Below, in pieces: positions 1 to 7,640 of a DNA stretch of 64,000 nt. Source of the stretch: Taeniopygia guttata (lineage: Eukaryota > Chordata > Aves > Passeriformes > Estrildidae); NCBI RefSeq assembly GCF_048771995.1, contig NC_133025.1, forward strand, positions 4,278,001-4,342,000, read 5' to 3'. The position numbers were made by a program, and so were the translations under genes. The notes under the pieces are model-generated. The model had not been told where the DNA came from and did no database searches. It saw only the letters and a list, made by a program, of their open reading frames with translations. The stretch's first letter is position 1, and every line of letters starts with the position of its first letter.

Positions 1-58
1 ACCACCAGCGAGCAGAGCGCCAGGATGACTGCCATGGACAACGCTAGCAAGAATGCTT
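1..58 (+). CDS. ATP5F1C: ATP synthase F1 gamma subunit, internal coding exon (partial, cut by window start)
   Basis: Frame 1 from base 1 reads TTSEQSARMTAMDNASKNA plus one base of a split Ser codon, then a consensus donor GTAAGT at 59. This matches the near-C-terminal part of vertebrate mitochondrial ATP synthase gamma as I know it. Gamma is the central rotor shaft of F1: its N- and C-terminal helices form a coiled coil inside the alpha3-beta3 ring and couple rotation to ATP synthesis in the mitochondrial inner membrane. The split codon T|CC joins exactly in phase to the exon at 1011. The window cuts the 5' side, so the exon's true start is unknown. The downstream ATG codons at 25 and 34 are internal methionines and not start sites. 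Identification is firm from the peptide and splice phase. Confidence 0.96.
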
Positions 59-1010
59 GTAAGTTACTCCCTGGGTTCTCCAGGACTTCAGTTGTTCAGC
101 AAGAAAGTGTTGACCTCCCTTTGCATAATCCTTTCCTTCAAAAATCAGCTATTTCCTATCTTAATTCCACTTTGAGTGTTTTTTTTGAGCCAGTACAATT
201 GAGATTCTGTTTCAAATGTGGGCTGTATGTAGACTCTGGAAAGAGGGATTGCTGTAGAGAAACAAGCCTAGGACTGGAAGTGAAATAACAGATTATTTAA
301 AAGGCATATGAAATACTAAATTAATCTTACAATGGGTGAATATTCCCTATGCTTCTCTCATGTGGCTGCTTTGAGGCTTTCCTGAATTTTTATAAATCTG
401 TACTTACTCATTCGCCAAATATAATTAGTGCAGTGCAATTTAAAGGTGGCAAAACTTAAACAGTAGTTAAATACCACCTGTCATGGAGCAAGTAGAGAAT
501 ATATGAGTATTCCTTGGAAGGATACTGGTGATTGTGTGAAACTGATGTGATGTGCAATTGCGCTGCCTGTGATGATAGTCATGGCTCTGATGACTGGCTT
601 GAGAGAAGGAGGTGATACCTGCTGTGTTTAGAAATAATTGAGAAAAAATAATGGAGAAAAATCTGTCTCCTTTTGCCACAACTTGAAGGAAATAACAATG
701 CAGTTAATTGACAGTGAAATCTAATTCCAAAGCTAATGATGCCTGCTTGTGTTGTGTTACAATAAGCAATGTCAGGCCTGGTATTTACAAGTCTGCCAGC
801 TGTTCTGCAGATGTTTAACTAGCTGATTCTCAAGCTGGTTTATAGATGGTTTATTGGTAATATTACCTGCAGGGAAAAAATGTCAGGTGCACTAAGCCTC
901 TTGTTATTTGCAGTGGTTTACAAGAAACTTGGATATTGTGCCCATAGAGCTTCTCTATCTGCATTTATACACTCATGTTGTGTTTAAACTCCAATCTTGC
1001 CTTATTCCAG
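59..1010 (+). other. ATP5F1C: ATP5F1C intron (after the first visible exon)
   Basis: This 952-bp intron runs from donor GTAAGT at 59 to acceptor TTATTCCAG at 1010. It is AT-rich. I see no repeat, RNA gene or second coding exon in it. Short open frames here lack any recognisable protein and are ordinary intron. Confidence 0.9.
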
Positions 1011-1107
1011 CCGAGATGATTGACAAGCTGACCTTGACGTTCAACCGCACCCGCCAGGCTGTCATCACCAAGGAGCTCATTGAGATCATCTCTGGTGCTG
1101 CTGCTCT
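1011..1107 (+). CDS. ATP5F1C: ATP synthase F1 gamma subunit, C-terminal helix exon
   Basis: The exon starts by completing the split Ser, then reads [15 protein letters not shown] and [16 protein letters not shown] and ends with the first two bases of a Leu codon, before donor GTGAGT at 1108. These residues form the C-terminal helix of gamma that enters the alpha3-beta3 barrel. It is nearly identical to my recollection of the mammalian protein, with Phe where mammals usually have Tyr in TLT(F/Y)NRTRQ. The phase is important: CT|G can be completed by either of two downstream exons (1928 or 2506), so this exon is the branch point for two isoforms. Both branches produce plausible native C-termini, which supports the boundary. 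Confidence 0.97.
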
Positions 1108-1927
1108 GTGAGTATCTGTATGAATGTGCAGTCAGAGCTGTTGCAGTCGTGTGCTGCTTGTGTGCCAGGGTAACAGGCAAACTTTGGGATTGTAGGTCTA
1201 AAACCAGAGGGAAGGCAGTCCCTGGCATGGCTCCCAAGCTTTTCAGCTTGCGCAGTTCTACTAACCAGAGCGAAGTGTGGCATTTTTTTCTGATCAAATA
1301 CAGTTTAAAAGCTGGTAAAATAGATCTTCAGCCTCACCAGTCATCCTTGCCTGGAGAGGTGAGGGTTTTCCTCCTGGCCTTTGGTGGATTTTCCCCCTCC
1401 TCCCTTTTACCTAGGAGGACATTTCCTACTTTGCCTGGTCAAATAGCCCAGTAGTGTTGAGTGGGGGAGAGCAAATGGTGTGACTGAAATGCTTTTGGAT
1501 AAATCAGGTGTTCAGAAGCTCAGAGTTTGGGGCTGGGTTTGCAAGGAGGGAATTTCCAGAATCTTTTCATATGGAATATGTATTTTACTTGAAGTTCAGT
1601 ATTTTGCTTGTTTGCCTGAGGATGAAGCTTTGTGCAGGTGTGTGCTGCAGGTTACAAATGTGTGGGTTTAGACCACAATTTGTAACTGCATGTAGCTCAC
1701 ATGTATTACTGTAACAGTTAAAAATTTGTGCTCTGTATGGAAATACATGTGTTCATATCTTGTGTATTTACAGAATGCCTGGAATATGTACTTTATATGA
1801 TTTTGGTGCTGTATTGTGCTCCTCACAATACATTTGTGGTCATAAATCCGTGCAGAGTTTTGCCTGAATTTGCATGAGTTGCTTCCTAACCTGCTTGTTT
1901 TGTTTTTTCTCATAATATCATAACCAG
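1108..1927 (+). other. ATP5F1C: ATP5F1C intron before the optional exon
   Basis: An 820-bp intron, donor GTGAGT at 1108. The acceptor CATAACCAG at 1927 follows a T-rich tract at about 1897-1911. No repeat family or extra exon is recognised. Confidence 0.85.
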
Positions 1928-1965
1928 GGATTAATCGGAAAAAGCGGTTCAGCCAAATCCAAGAG
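1928..1965 (+). CDS. ATP5F1C: ATP5F1C optional penultimate exon (liver-type C-terminus, Leu-Asp-stop)
   Basis: A 38-base exon lies between acceptor CATAACCAG (ends 1927) and donor GTAAAG (1966). Joined to 1107 it completes Leu, adds Asp (GAT, 1929-1931) and stops at TAA (1932-1934). The rest is 3' UTR. In mammals the gamma gene is known to include this short exon in most tissues, giving a C-terminal Asp, and to skip it in heart and skeletal muscle. The size here is within a base of the ~37-base mammalian exon I recall. The purine-rich core GGAAAAAGCGG resembles a splicing enhancer of the GAA type. Actual use in this species is inferred from splice signals and phase only. Confidence 0.85.
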
Positions 1966-2505
1966 GTAAAGTTATGTCATAGAAACTGGATTGTGTTTTA
2001 AAATGAATTAACACAGAAAATATGAAGTCAGACGTGGAAGTCAGAATTGAGTGGTCTTGGTCAGACAGAAACTTTTGGACATTTTTAGTTTGAATTTGTC
2101 CAAAGAGTTATTAATTTTCAGTAATTTTAAGGAAAATATGTCCATAGTAGCATAATCCCAGATGAGTTATAATTTTCTGTGGGTTTTTCTTTCTCTATTG
2201 TTGTATTCATTTGCAATTGCTGTTTGACTTTTTGCATAGTGGCCTGCCTTTATGCAATTGCTTAAAGGTGTCTGTATGTCAGACATACCTAAAGAAGTTT
2301 CTGTATTAACATGAACATACTCAAAATCTAAAATGTAAGGAAAATTTCAAAATTCAAAATGTAAGAAAAAAATAGATGTGATTAATAGTTTGGGGGTGGG
2401 GTGGTGAGGAATATTAATGAAGTATTCAAATTGGGGAAGATAGCAGTTTAAAATAAATACATAAATAGATGAAAGGATTTTAATTTGTTTCAATTTTATT
2501 TACAG
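1966..2505 (+). other. ATP5F1C: ATP5F1C last intron
   Basis: A 540-bp AT-rich intron with donor GTAAAG and acceptor ATTTTATTTACAG. It contains a local imperfect repeat of AAAATGTAAG at about 2330-2365. Nothing else is seen. Confidence 0.8.
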
Positions 2506-2645
2506 GTGAAGAGGAGCTCTTCTGAGCATATGTGGTTTAGCCTGCCTGTGTCTGTGTTAACAAGACTGCTCTGTTATCTTGTGAAGAAGTGGAAAAGCCC
2601 CAGAAATCTGTAAATTCGTACAATAAACCGCCTCCATGAAACAGA
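2506..2645 (+). CDS. ATP5F1C: ATP5F1C last exon: muscle-type stop codon and 3' UTR
   Basis: The exon begins GTGAAGAGG after TTTACAG. If the 38-base exon is skipped, CT|G completes Leu and TGA at 2507-2509 stops at once, giving a protein ending ...GAAAL without the final Asp (the heart/muscle form known in mammals). If the optional exon is included, the whole exon is 3' UTR. The poly(A) signal AATAAA at 2622-2627 is followed by a T/GT-rich stretch (TTTTGCTTGTCTGTGG), so cleavage is expected near 2640-2650. The end given is approximate. Confidence 0.85.
2622..2627 (+). terminator. ATP5F1C: ATP5F1C poly(A) signal AATAAA
   Basis: Canonical hexamer 113 bases after the muscle-type stop codon, with a GT-rich downstream element at about 2646-2664. 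Confidence 0.85.
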
Positions 2646-3138
2646 TCCTTTTGCTTGTCTGTGGAGCAAATGCTCTTGGAGTCTAAATATCTGGTTTGGG
2701 CTTGGGTGTGCTTTGAAACTTTATTTCTTAAAAGTCTGTGCTCTACACTTTTAGTTTATTTGCCATGTGAAACATGTAAGTGGATGTTTCTTTTGAAGAG
2801 TGGAAGAGCTTTTCTAACTTCACCCTGTCTTTGAAAATGATCTACTTTGAGCGGTACATTGTATTGTGGGCTGAAGGAGGAGACTGGAATAACCTGTGCA
2901 TCACACAGCTAGAACACCAATCTCTCTCATTTGAATTTTGTATTGCTATGTTTGCAGATGTTGAATTTGTAAAATTAAGTGATGTGATTGGGTGAGTCAC
3001 TACAGAGGTTATTTAGAATGCATGCTATAAACTAAATGTTATTTAGTTTATAGCATGGTCAGTGTGTGTATAGAAATGTAAATGTTGGAGGGCTGGGGCA
3101 CCTCTGCTGAGGAGAGTTTGTTCTCAAACCCTGAGAGT
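2646..3138. other. Intergenic DNA between ATP5F1C and TAF3, proximal part
   Basis: AT-rich sequence with no gene recognised. The 71-codon open frame at 2780-2995 (+) resembles no known protein. The only clear structure is the hairpin at 3021-3057. Confidence 0.7.
3021..3057. repeat. Perfect inverted repeat (17-bp stem, 3-base loop)
   Basis: The arm at 3021-3037 (CATGCTATAAACTAAAT) is exactly complementary to 3041-3057, with loop GTT. A chance perfect 17-bp hairpin is very unlikely. The arm core TATAAACTA recurs in the hairpin at 3502-3527. Confidence 0.95.
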
Positions 3139-3349
3139 TTTGTTCAGCCTGGAGAAGGTCCCAGGGAAACCTTTCAGCATCTGAAGGGGTTCCAGGGGAG
3201 CTGGAAAGCGACTTTGGATAAGGACATGGAGCAGCAGGACGAGGGGCAATGGCTTTAAACTGATGGAGGGCAGGGATAGATTGGATATTGGGAAGAAATT
3301 CTTTACTGTGAAGGGGGTGAGGTCCTGGCACTGGTTGCCCAGAGAAACT
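3139..3349 (+). mobile_element. CR1 LINE fragment, sense orientation, 5'- and 3'-truncated
   Basis: Recognised CR1 3'-region landmarks occur in order: TTCAGCCTGGAGAAGG, CTTTCAGCATCTGAAGGGG, CAATGGCTTTAAACTGATGG, GATTGGATATTGGGAAG, AAATTCTTTACTGTGA, CACTGGTTGCCCAGAGA. CR1 is the main non-LTR retrotransposon of birds. The copy lacks the usual 3' end with ATTCTATGA units; it breaks off at about 3349 where a perfect hairpin begins. No open reverse transcriptase remains. Confidence 0.85.
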
Positions 3350-3367
3350 CATACTGGTCCCAGTATG
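3350..3367. repeat. Perfect 8-bp inverted repeat with 2-base loop
   Basis: CATACTGG (3350-3357), loop TC, CCAGTATG (3360-3367). It lies exactly at the point where CR1 similarity ends. Confidence 0.85.
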
Positions 3368-3371
3368 GAGC

Positions 3372-3392
3372 CCTGAGGGCACCACCCTCAGG
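3372..3392. repeat. Perfect 8-bp inverted repeat with 5-base loop
   Basis: CCTGAGGG (3372-3379), loop CACCA, CCCTCAGG (3385-3392). Confidence 0.85.
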
Positions 3393-3501
3393 ACCTTGAG
3401 CTGTTAACCAAACCAGGAGCTTCAGGACTTTGTTCGGGGTCCAGGTCTTGCTCTTCAGGCTGCAGATGTGAGACGTGAGTGTGACTGACACAACAGACTA
3501 C

Positions 3502-3527
3502 TCATAAACTAAAGTGCTAGTTTATGA
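3502..3527. repeat. Perfect 10-bp inverted repeat with 6-base loop
   Basis: TCATAAACTA (3502-3511), loop AAGTGC, TAGTTTATGA (3518-3527). It shares the core ATAAACTA with the hairpin at 3021-3057 on the other side of the CR1 fragment. Confidence 0.85.
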
Positions 3528-3854
3528 ATTAATGAGGGTTTTATACTAGAGTAATAATATGATAGAGTTCTATTATTTACAGTTCTGTCCTCCATGCTCT
3601 GATTAGTTACACACAACTTCTGAGTTACAGTTTAGCTCTTGGGTATCTGCACAGCTACTACTGAGTAAGAGTTGTGCTGCTCCTTGCACCTCGGACACCA
3701 CTCAGTTATTGTAAATTTTGTTTCTGGATCCTTTTTGCCACTGGGGTTCCATCCTTTCCCTACTTGTTTTTTTTCCCAATTAAACAACTCACCCAGAAAC
3801 ACTTTTCCCTCATTGCTGCCAATTTGGTTTTCCATCTAGCTGGAAAGAAAAAAA
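3528..3854. other. Intergenic DNA, no feature recognised
   Basis: Unremarkable sequence without a gene or repeat that I can name. Short open frames on both strands have no recognisable product. Confidence 0.6.
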
Positions 3855-4020
3855 GGAGAAAAATAACCTTCCTGGGCAGCCTGTTCCCGGGAGAAAAATA
3901 ATCTTCCTGGGCAGCCTGTTCCAGTGCTCTGCCACCCTCTGCATAAGGAAGTTCTTCCTCCTGAGGAGGTGAAATTCCTCGTCATTTGGTTTTCTTATTG
4001 CCATTGCTCTTTATCCTGAC
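3855..4020 (-). mobile_element. CR1 LINE fragment, antisense, with internal 35-bp tandem duplication
   Basis: On the minus strand the order is that of a CR1 3' region; on the plus strand this appears as CTTCCTGGGCAGCCTGTTCC, then CAGTGCTCTGCCACCCTCTG and GGAAGTTCTTCCTCCTGAGG. The leading segment GGAGAAAAATAA(C/T)CTTCC... is present twice in tandem at 3855-3889 and 3890-3922, with period 35. The copy is short and heavily diverged and has no coding capacity. Confidence 0.75.
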
Positions 4021-4103
4021 ACTGCTCGTCACTTAGTCTGGCACCATCTTTTTGACAGCTCTCTCTGAGATATTTATTTAGAGATACTGAGATTATTTAT
4101 AGA

Positions 4104-4380
4104 GACATAGAATCAGAGGATGGTTTGGGTTAGGGGGGACCCTAAAGATCACCTTGTTGCACCCGTTGTGATGGGCAGGGACACTTCTCACTATCCCACC
4201 AGACTTCGAATACCGCAGCGACTGAGGCATCCCCGGCTTCTCTGGGCATGCTGTGCCAGTGCTTCATCACCCCCACAGGGCAGAATTTCTTCCCATCAAA
4301 ACTCCTTCTCAGTTCGAAGGCATTGTAAACAGCCTTGTCGCATCCTTCATGTACGATCCCTTCGGGCAGTGGGGGACATT
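4104..4380 (-). mobile_element. CR1 LINE 3'-end fragment, antisense
   Basis: The plus strand starts at the CR1 3' terminus (CATAGAATCAGAGGATGG, TTTGGGTTAGGGGGGACC, CTAAAGATCACCTTGTTGC) and continues through GGGCAGGGACACTTCTC, GGCATCCCCGGCTTCTCTGG, CTGTGCCAGTGCTTCATCAC, GCAGAATTTCTTCCCATC and TTCGAAGGCATTGTAAACAG. This is the expected antisense CR1 order. The 5'-truncated end abuts the first unit of the tandem array at about 4390. Confidence 0.85.
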
Positions 4381-4392
4381 CAGCGGCGCTGC

Positions 4393-6115
4393 GATACCGA
4401 CAGTGGCACATGTGCCATGTCCTGCGATACCCACAGTGACACATGTACCGTGTCCTGCGATACCCACAGTGGCACACGTACCGTGTCCTGCGATACCCAC
4501 AGTGCCACACGTACCGTGTGCTGTGATACCCACAGTGGCACACGTACCGTGTCCTGCGATACCCACAGTGCACATGTACCGTGTCCTGCTGCGATACCCA
4601 CAGTGGCACACGTACCGTGTCCCACTGCGATACCCACAGTGACACACGTACCATGTCCTGCGATACCCACAGTGGCACATGTGCCGTGTCCCGCTGCGAT
4701 ACTCACAGTGGCACATGTACCATGTCCTGCGATACCCACAGTGACACATGTACCGTGTCCCGCTGCGATACCCACAGTGGCACACGTACCATGTCCTGCG
4801 ATACCCACAGTGGCACATGTGCCGTGTCCCGCTCCGATACCCACGGTGACACACGTACCGTGTCCTGCGATACCCACAGTGACACATGTACCGTGTCCTG
4901 CGATACCCACAGTGGCACATGTACCGTGTCCTGCGATACCCACAGTGGCACATGCACCATGTCCCGCTGCGATACCGACAGTGGCACACGTACCGTGTCC
5001 TGCGATACCCACAGTGGCACACGTACCGTGTCCTGCGATACCCACAGTGGCACACGTACCGTGTCCTGCGATACCCACAGTGACACATGTACCGTGTCCT
5101 GTGATACCCACAGTGGCACATGTACCGTGTCCTGCGATACCCACAGTGGCACACGTACCATGTCCTGCGATACCCACAGTGGCACATGTGCCGTGTCCTG
5201 CTGCGATACCCACAGTGGCACACGTGCCATGTCCTGCGATACCCACAGTGGCACATGTGCCGTGTCCCGCTGCGATACCCACAGTGGCACACGTACCATG
5301 TCCTGCGATACCCACAGTGGCACATGTGCCGTGTCCCGCTGCGATACCCACAGTGGCACATGTACCGTGTCCTGCGATAGCCACAGTGGCACATGTGCCA
5401 TGTCCTGCGATACCCACAGTGGCACACGTACCGTGTCCCGCTGTGATACCCACAGTGGCACACGTACGGTGTCCCACTGCGATACCCACACTGGCACATG
5501 TCCCGCTGCGATACCCACAGTGGCACACGTACCGTGTCCTGCGATACCCACAGTGGCACATGTGCCATGTCCTGCGATACCCACAGTGGCACACGTACCG
5601 TGTCCTGCGATACCCACAGTGGCACATGTACCATGTCCTGCGATACCCACACTGGCACACGTACCGTGTCCCACTGTGATACCCACAGTGGCACACGTAC
5701 CGTGTCCTGATACCCACAGTGGCACACGTACCGTGTCCTGATACCCACAGTGACACACGTACCGTGTCCCGCTGCGATACCCACAGTGGCACACGTACCG
5801 TGTCCCGCTGCGATACCCACAGTGGCACACGTACCGTGTCCTGCGATACCCACAGTGGCACATGTACCGTGTCCCGCTGCGATACCGACAGTGCCACACG
5901 TACCGTGTCCTGCGATACCCACAGTGGCACATGTACCGTGTCCCGCTGCGATACCGACAGTGGCACACGTACCGTGTCCTGCTGTGATACCCACAGTGAC
6001 ACACGTACCGTGTCCTGCGATACCCACAGTGGCACACGTACCGTGTCCCGCTGCGATACCCACAGTGGCACACGTACCGTGTCCTGCGATACCCACATGA
6101 CACACGTACCGTGTC
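4393..6115. repeat. Tandem minisatellite array, about 51 units of 33 or 36 bp
   Basis: I count 51 copies of a unit built on GATACCCACAGTGGC + ACACGTACCGTGTCC + TGC (33 bp) or with CCGCTGC as linker (36 bp); a few units are shorter. Copies differ mainly at CpG positions: CACACGTACC alternates with CACATGTACC or CACATGTGCC, and CCGTG with CCATG, as expected from C-to-T decay at methylated CpG. Each unit contains an interrupted dyad ACACG-TAC-CGTGT. Because both unit lengths are multiples of three, long open frames appear in most frames on both strands, up to several hundred codons. They are repetitive, have no independent support and are not called as genes. The array sits between a CR1 fragment and the TAF3 CpG island and ends about 190 bp before the TAF3 ATG. 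Confidence 0.97.
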
Positions 6116-6234
6116 GTTCCCCGCCGTATCCCCGCGGGCCGCGGCCTCGGTCGCTGCGGGCGGCGTTCCCGCGCTCCGCCCCGCTCGATGCGCTCGGCGC
6201 TGGAGCGGCGCTGCCTGCCGGGGGCGGGGCGTGC

Positions 6235-6246
6235 CAAGATGGCGGC
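6235..6246 (+). promoter_or_regulatory. YY1 / TISU element (CAAGATGGCGGC)
   Basis: An exact match to the TISU consensus SAASATGGCGGC, which binds YY1 in DNA and acts as a translation initiator in very short 5' UTRs. Its ATG (6239) is not in frame with TAF3; it opens the short uORF listed separately. Confidence 0.75.
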
Positions 6247-6277
6247 GGCGCTGGCGGCGGCGGCGGGCGGTGCGTGA
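6239..6277 (+). CDS. Candidate 12-residue upstream ORF ahead of TAF3
   Basis: From the TISU ATG the frame reads MAAALAAAAGGA and stops at TGA (6275-6277), 30 bases before the TAF3 ATG at 6308. If the transcript starts upstream of 6239, this uORF would sit in an optimal initiation context (A at -3, G at +4) and could limit TAF3 translation. A longer in-frame ATG at 6188 exists but may lie upstream of the transcription start. Translation is inferred. Confidence 0.35.
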   Translation: MAAALAAAAGGA

Positions 6278-6307
6278 GAAGCTCCCGCGGCCCCCGGCCC
6301 CGGCGGG

Positions 6308-6473
6308 ATGTGCGAGACCTACTCCCGCTGGCTGCTGCGGGTGTCGGTGGCGCAGATCTGCCAGGCCCTCGGCTGGGACTCCGTGCAGGTCTCGGCCTGC
6401 GACCTGCTCACCGACGTGCTGCAGCGGTACCTGCAGGGGCTGGGCCGGGGCTGCCACCGCTACTGCGAGCTCT
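6308..6473 (+). CDS. TAF3: TAF3 (TFIID subunit 3) coding exon 1: start codon and histone fold, first part
   Basis: The ATG at 6308 starts MCETYSRWLLRVSVAQICQ, then ALGWDSVQVSACDLLTDVLQ and RYLQGLGRGCHRYCEL, a close match to the vertebrate TAF3 N-terminus (mammals: MCESYSRSLLRVSVAQICQ). TAF3 is a TFIID subunit; its N-terminal histone fold pairs with TAF10, and in the full protein a C-terminal PHD finger (outside this window) reads H3K4me3. The exon carries residues 1-55 plus one base of Tyr56, i.e. helix 1 and most of the central helix of the histone fold. The donor is GTGAGT at 6474. The start context is GCGGGATGT (G at -3, T at +4): adequate, not optimal. Confidence 0.97.
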
Positions 6474-6640
6474 GTGAGTGCGGCTGGGGCTGGGCCGGGG
6501 GGAGCGGCGGGACGCGGTCCTCGGGGGCCACTGGGGGTGGCCGTGCTTGAGCAGGGTCCGGGCTGAGGGAGCTCCGGGAGCCCCGCCGGGCTCGGCCATC
6601 CCGCCAAGGAAACAGCGCTGGGCACTGCCGGGGCAGGGCA
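6474..6640 (+). other. TAF3: TAF3 intron 1, first part (CpG-island edge)
   Basis: GC-rich start of a 10,479-bp intron, beginning GTGAGT. It holds the 3' shoulder of the CpG island and grades into the G-rich tandem array. Confidence 0.8.
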
Positions 6641-7640
6641 GGAGCGCGGGGTGCTGGGCTGGGGCAGGGCAGGAGGGCACGGGAGGTGCTGTGGGGCACT
6701 GCTGGGGCTTGGGCAGGGCAGGGGGGCACAGGGTGTGCTGTGGGGCACTGCTGGGGTCTGGGGTCAGGGCAGGGGGGCACAGGGAGGTGCTGTGGGGCAC
6801 TGCTGGGGTATGGGGGACAGGGCAGGAGGGCACAGGGAGGTGCTGTGGGGCACTGCTGGGGTTGGGCAGGGCAGGGGGGCACAGGGAGGTGCTGTGGGGC
6901 ACTGCTGGGGTCTGGGGGTCAGGGCAGGAGGGCACAGGGGGTGGGTTTGGGCAGGGTCTGGGGGTCAGGGCAGGAGGGCACAGGGGGTGGGTTTGGGCAG
7001 CATTGGGGTCTGGGGGTCAGGGCAGGAGGGCACAGGGAGGTGCTGTGGGGCACTGCTGGGGCTTGGGCAGGGCAGGGGGGCACAGGGAGGTGCTGTGGGG
7101 CACTGCTGGAGTCTGGGGTCAGGGCAGGAGAGTATGGGGAGGTGTGGTTTGGGGAGGGCAGGAGGACATAGGTGTGATTTGGGGAGGGGTCTGGGGGACA
7201 GGGCAGAAGGGCACAGGGGGTGGGTTTGGGCAGCATTGGGGTCTGGGGGACAGGGCAGAAGGGCACAGGGGGTGGGTTTGGGCAAGCCAAGGGTCTGGGG
7301 GACAGGGCAGGAGGGCACAGGGGGTGGGTTTGGGAAGGGGTCTGGGGGATAGGACAGAAGGGCACAGGGAGGTGGGTTTGGGAAGGGGTCTGGGGGATAG
7401 GACAGAAGGGCACAGGGAGGTGGGTTTGGGAAGGGGTCTGGGGGATAGGACAGAGGGGCACAGGGAGGTGGGTTTGGGAGGGGGTCTGGGGGATAGGACA
7501 GAGGGGCACAGGGGGTGGGTTTGGGAAGGGGTCTGGGGGATAGGACAGGAGGGCACAGGGAGGTGGGTTTGGGAAGGGGTCTGGGGGATAGGACAGAGGG
7601 GCACAGGGAGGTGGGTTTGGGCAGCACTGGGGGCCCTGGC
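6641..7640 (+). repeat. G-rich intronic minisatellite, about 20 units of ~46-52 bp
   Basis: The units have the form GTCTGGGGG + (T/A)CAGGGCAGGAGGGCACAGGG + either AGGTGCTGTGGGGCACTGCTGGG (first half) or AGGTGGGTTTGGGAAGGG (second half, typically 47-48 bp). I count about twenty GGCACAGGG cores. The plus (non-template) strand is almost free of C in long runs and carries four or more G-tracts of three or more G within about 30 bases in most units, i.e. repeated G-quadruplex-type sequence. The two sub-families occupy different halves, which suggests separate local expansions. Proline-rich open frames on the minus strand are by-products of this composition. Confidence 0.95.

Larger units (their letters stand above)
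6116..6307 (+). promoter_or_regulatory. TAF3: TAF3 CpG-island promoter and 5' UTR
   Basis: Very GC- and CpG-rich DNA between the array and the TAF3 start codon; the island extends into exon 1 and early intron 1 (to about 6520). It has a GC box GGGGGCGGGGC at 6220-6230 (Sp/KLF type) and CAAGATGGCGGC at 6235-6246, a classical YY1/TISU element. No TATA box is visible, consistent with a housekeeping-type CpG-island promoter. YY1 elements of this type usually lie just downstream of the start site, so transcription probably begins near 6200-6235; that is inference. Confidence 0.8.

Noticed and set aside
3021..3057. MicroRNA precursor hairpin
   Set aside because: A stem of 17 bp with a 3-base loop is too short for Drosha/Dicer processing.
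4393..6115. CRISPR-like direct repeat array
   Set aside because: Units are contiguous with no unique spacers, and the DNA is vertebrate.
4120..6748. Very long open reading frames (up to 681 codons) on both strands across the tandem array
   Set aside because: They arise because the units are 33 or 36 bp, both divisible by three; the peptides are simple 11-12-residue repeats in several frames at once and run into CR1 or the TAF3 promoter in antisense. No splice, promoter or family evidence.
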